From Arion vulgaris (Eukaryota > Mollusca > Gastropoda > Stylommatophora > Arionidae), in assembly GCA_020796225.1 (NCBI GenBank), contig CM036758.1:64263774-64327773 (forward strand): a DNA stretch of 64,000 nucleotides. Reading direction: 5' to 3'. Shown here piece by piece: positions 62,820-64,000 of this stretch. Below the pieces are notes generated by a model that had not been told where the DNA came from, ran no database searches, and saw only the letters and a list, made by a program, of their open reading frames with translations. Every line of letters starts with the position of its first letter. Within the stretch, counting starts at the first letter, position 1. The translations under genes and the position numbers were made by a program.

Positions 62820-64000
62820 TCTATGATCTCTCTCTCTCTGCCTTTACTCCCGGGTTGGGGCATTGGCCCTCAACCAACTCATGCCAAGTCTTCCTATCTC
62901 TAGCTATCTCCTGCAGCTCCCTCCAGCTCTTCTTTATATTGTTGATCTCCGCCTCCAAATCTCGTCTCCATGTATTTCTGCCTCCTTCTTTCGCTGTCCT
63001 GCGGGTTCCAGGCAAGGACCCTTCTTGTTATATTCCCTCCGGTTTTCGCAAAGTGTGTCCTATCCAGCGCCAGCGTCTTTTTTAACCTGTTCGTTCACTG
63101 GAATCTGTCTTGTTCTCTCCATAAGTTCCTCATTTGTGACCCTATCATACCATCTTATTCCTCTATTCTGCGCAGACACCAGTTGATGAATGTTTGCAAT
63201 TTATGCGCTATTGTTTTAGTTGTTCTCCATGTTTCGACCCATACAGTAGAACTGCTTTAACATTAGAGTTAAATATCCGAATTTTTGTTCTAGATTTGAT
63301 TTCTTTGGACTTCCAAATGTTTCCCAGTGCAATGAAAGCCCCTCTTGCCTTCTGTATTCTTATTTTAACATCTCTATCTGTTCCACCCTCTTTGTCTACG
63401 TTGCTGCCCAAATATGTGTATGATTCTACCTCTTGAAGTGGATTTCCCCGGGGAGATCGAGTTATCGTTGCTTGGTTAATTCTCAATATCTTTGTCTTTC
63501 CTTATGAATGTTCAGCCCTAGTTGCTGGGACCTTTGATTCAATGTGTTAAGCTTATCCTGCATCTGTTTTTGTATGTGACAGAAGGGCTATATCATCAGC
63601 GAAGTCCAGATCATCTAGTTGCTCTGTCAGAGTCCATTGGATTCCATTTCTGGTGTTAGTTACTGTGGTCTTCATAATCCAGTCTATTGTCAGTAAGAAC
63701 AACAAAGGTGATAGAAGACATCCCTGACGACCCTGTTTCTATTCGAAGTATCTGTTAGTTTACCTTCATGAAGAACTCTACATTTCATATCTGTATATGT
63801 TGCTTTTATTAGGTTAATAATTTTCTGTGGGATTCCATAATGCCTCATTAATTTCCAAAGGGTTTCCTTATCAATACTGTCAAAAGCCTTCTCATAATCA
63901 ACAAACCATATAAAGTGATTTCATTCAATACTTTGCTCTATTATTATAAGTAATGTGGCTATCTGGTCAGCACAGGATCTATTTGGTCGGAAGCCTGCCT
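62820..64000 (-). pseudogene. RTE-like LINE 3' part, runs off the right edge
   Basis: Minus frames, broken by shifts: GFRPNRSCADQ, FVDYEKAFDSIDKETLWKLM and FADDIALLSHTKTDA at the right; SYTYLGSNVDKEGGTDRDVK and NSNVKAVLLYGS in the middle; RNTWRRDLEAEINNIKKSWR near the 3' end. No RNase H seen. The 3' end is at (CTCTCT) near 62826. Confidence 0.85.

Overview
The window is animal nuclear DNA. It has two multi-exon genes with GT-AG introns of about 0.3 to 5.6 kb, and nearly everything else is transposon-derived. The mix of tRNA-headed SINEs, RNase-H-bearing LINEs, RTE-like LINEs, Penelope-like elements with a GIY-YIG nuclease, and TTAA-type MITEs, with no vertebrate-type repeats, suggests an invertebrate, most likely a mollusc. 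That placement is an inference from memory of similar repeats.

Left half, minus strand: the complete coding sequence of a DDX19/Dbp5 mRNA-export helicase (502 residues, 11 coding exons, start codon at 22837, stop at 550). Right half, plus strand: the first 15 coding exons (722 codons) of the nucleoporin ELYS (AHCTF1/MEL-28), with its start at 35181. It runs off the right edge after 61901. The two are head to head with about 12.3 kb between their start codons. Both products act at the nuclear pore: DDX19 remodels mRNPs at its cytoplasmic face, and ELYS seeds pore assembly on chromatin.

The introns and the intergenic stretch hold about 20 copies of SINE-A and 17 of SINE-B. These families share a 5' module containing GCATGTCGTAAGAGGCGACT and end in (GAA)n. 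There are also three intact copies of a tRNA-headed SINE-C and lesser SINEs D to G. A 1.3-kb non-coding retroposon at 9594..10888 has an 11-bp target duplication and carries SINE-B-like and SINE-A-like blocks. A 3.5-kb LINE at 49592..53067 with an AGA-repeat tail may represent the machinery that moves these families.

Other elements are two broken Penelope-like copies (30.3-31.9 kb and 41.4-43.2 kb) plus four terminal fragments, five TTAA-flanked MITEs and one 5'-cut copy, including a 0.9-kb foldback, two hAT-type MITEs with 8-bp duplications, about two dozen LINE fragments and several minisatellites. Many insertions are nested with readable target duplications, so their order can be reconstructed. 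I saw no RNA gene, CRISPR array or prokaryotic system.
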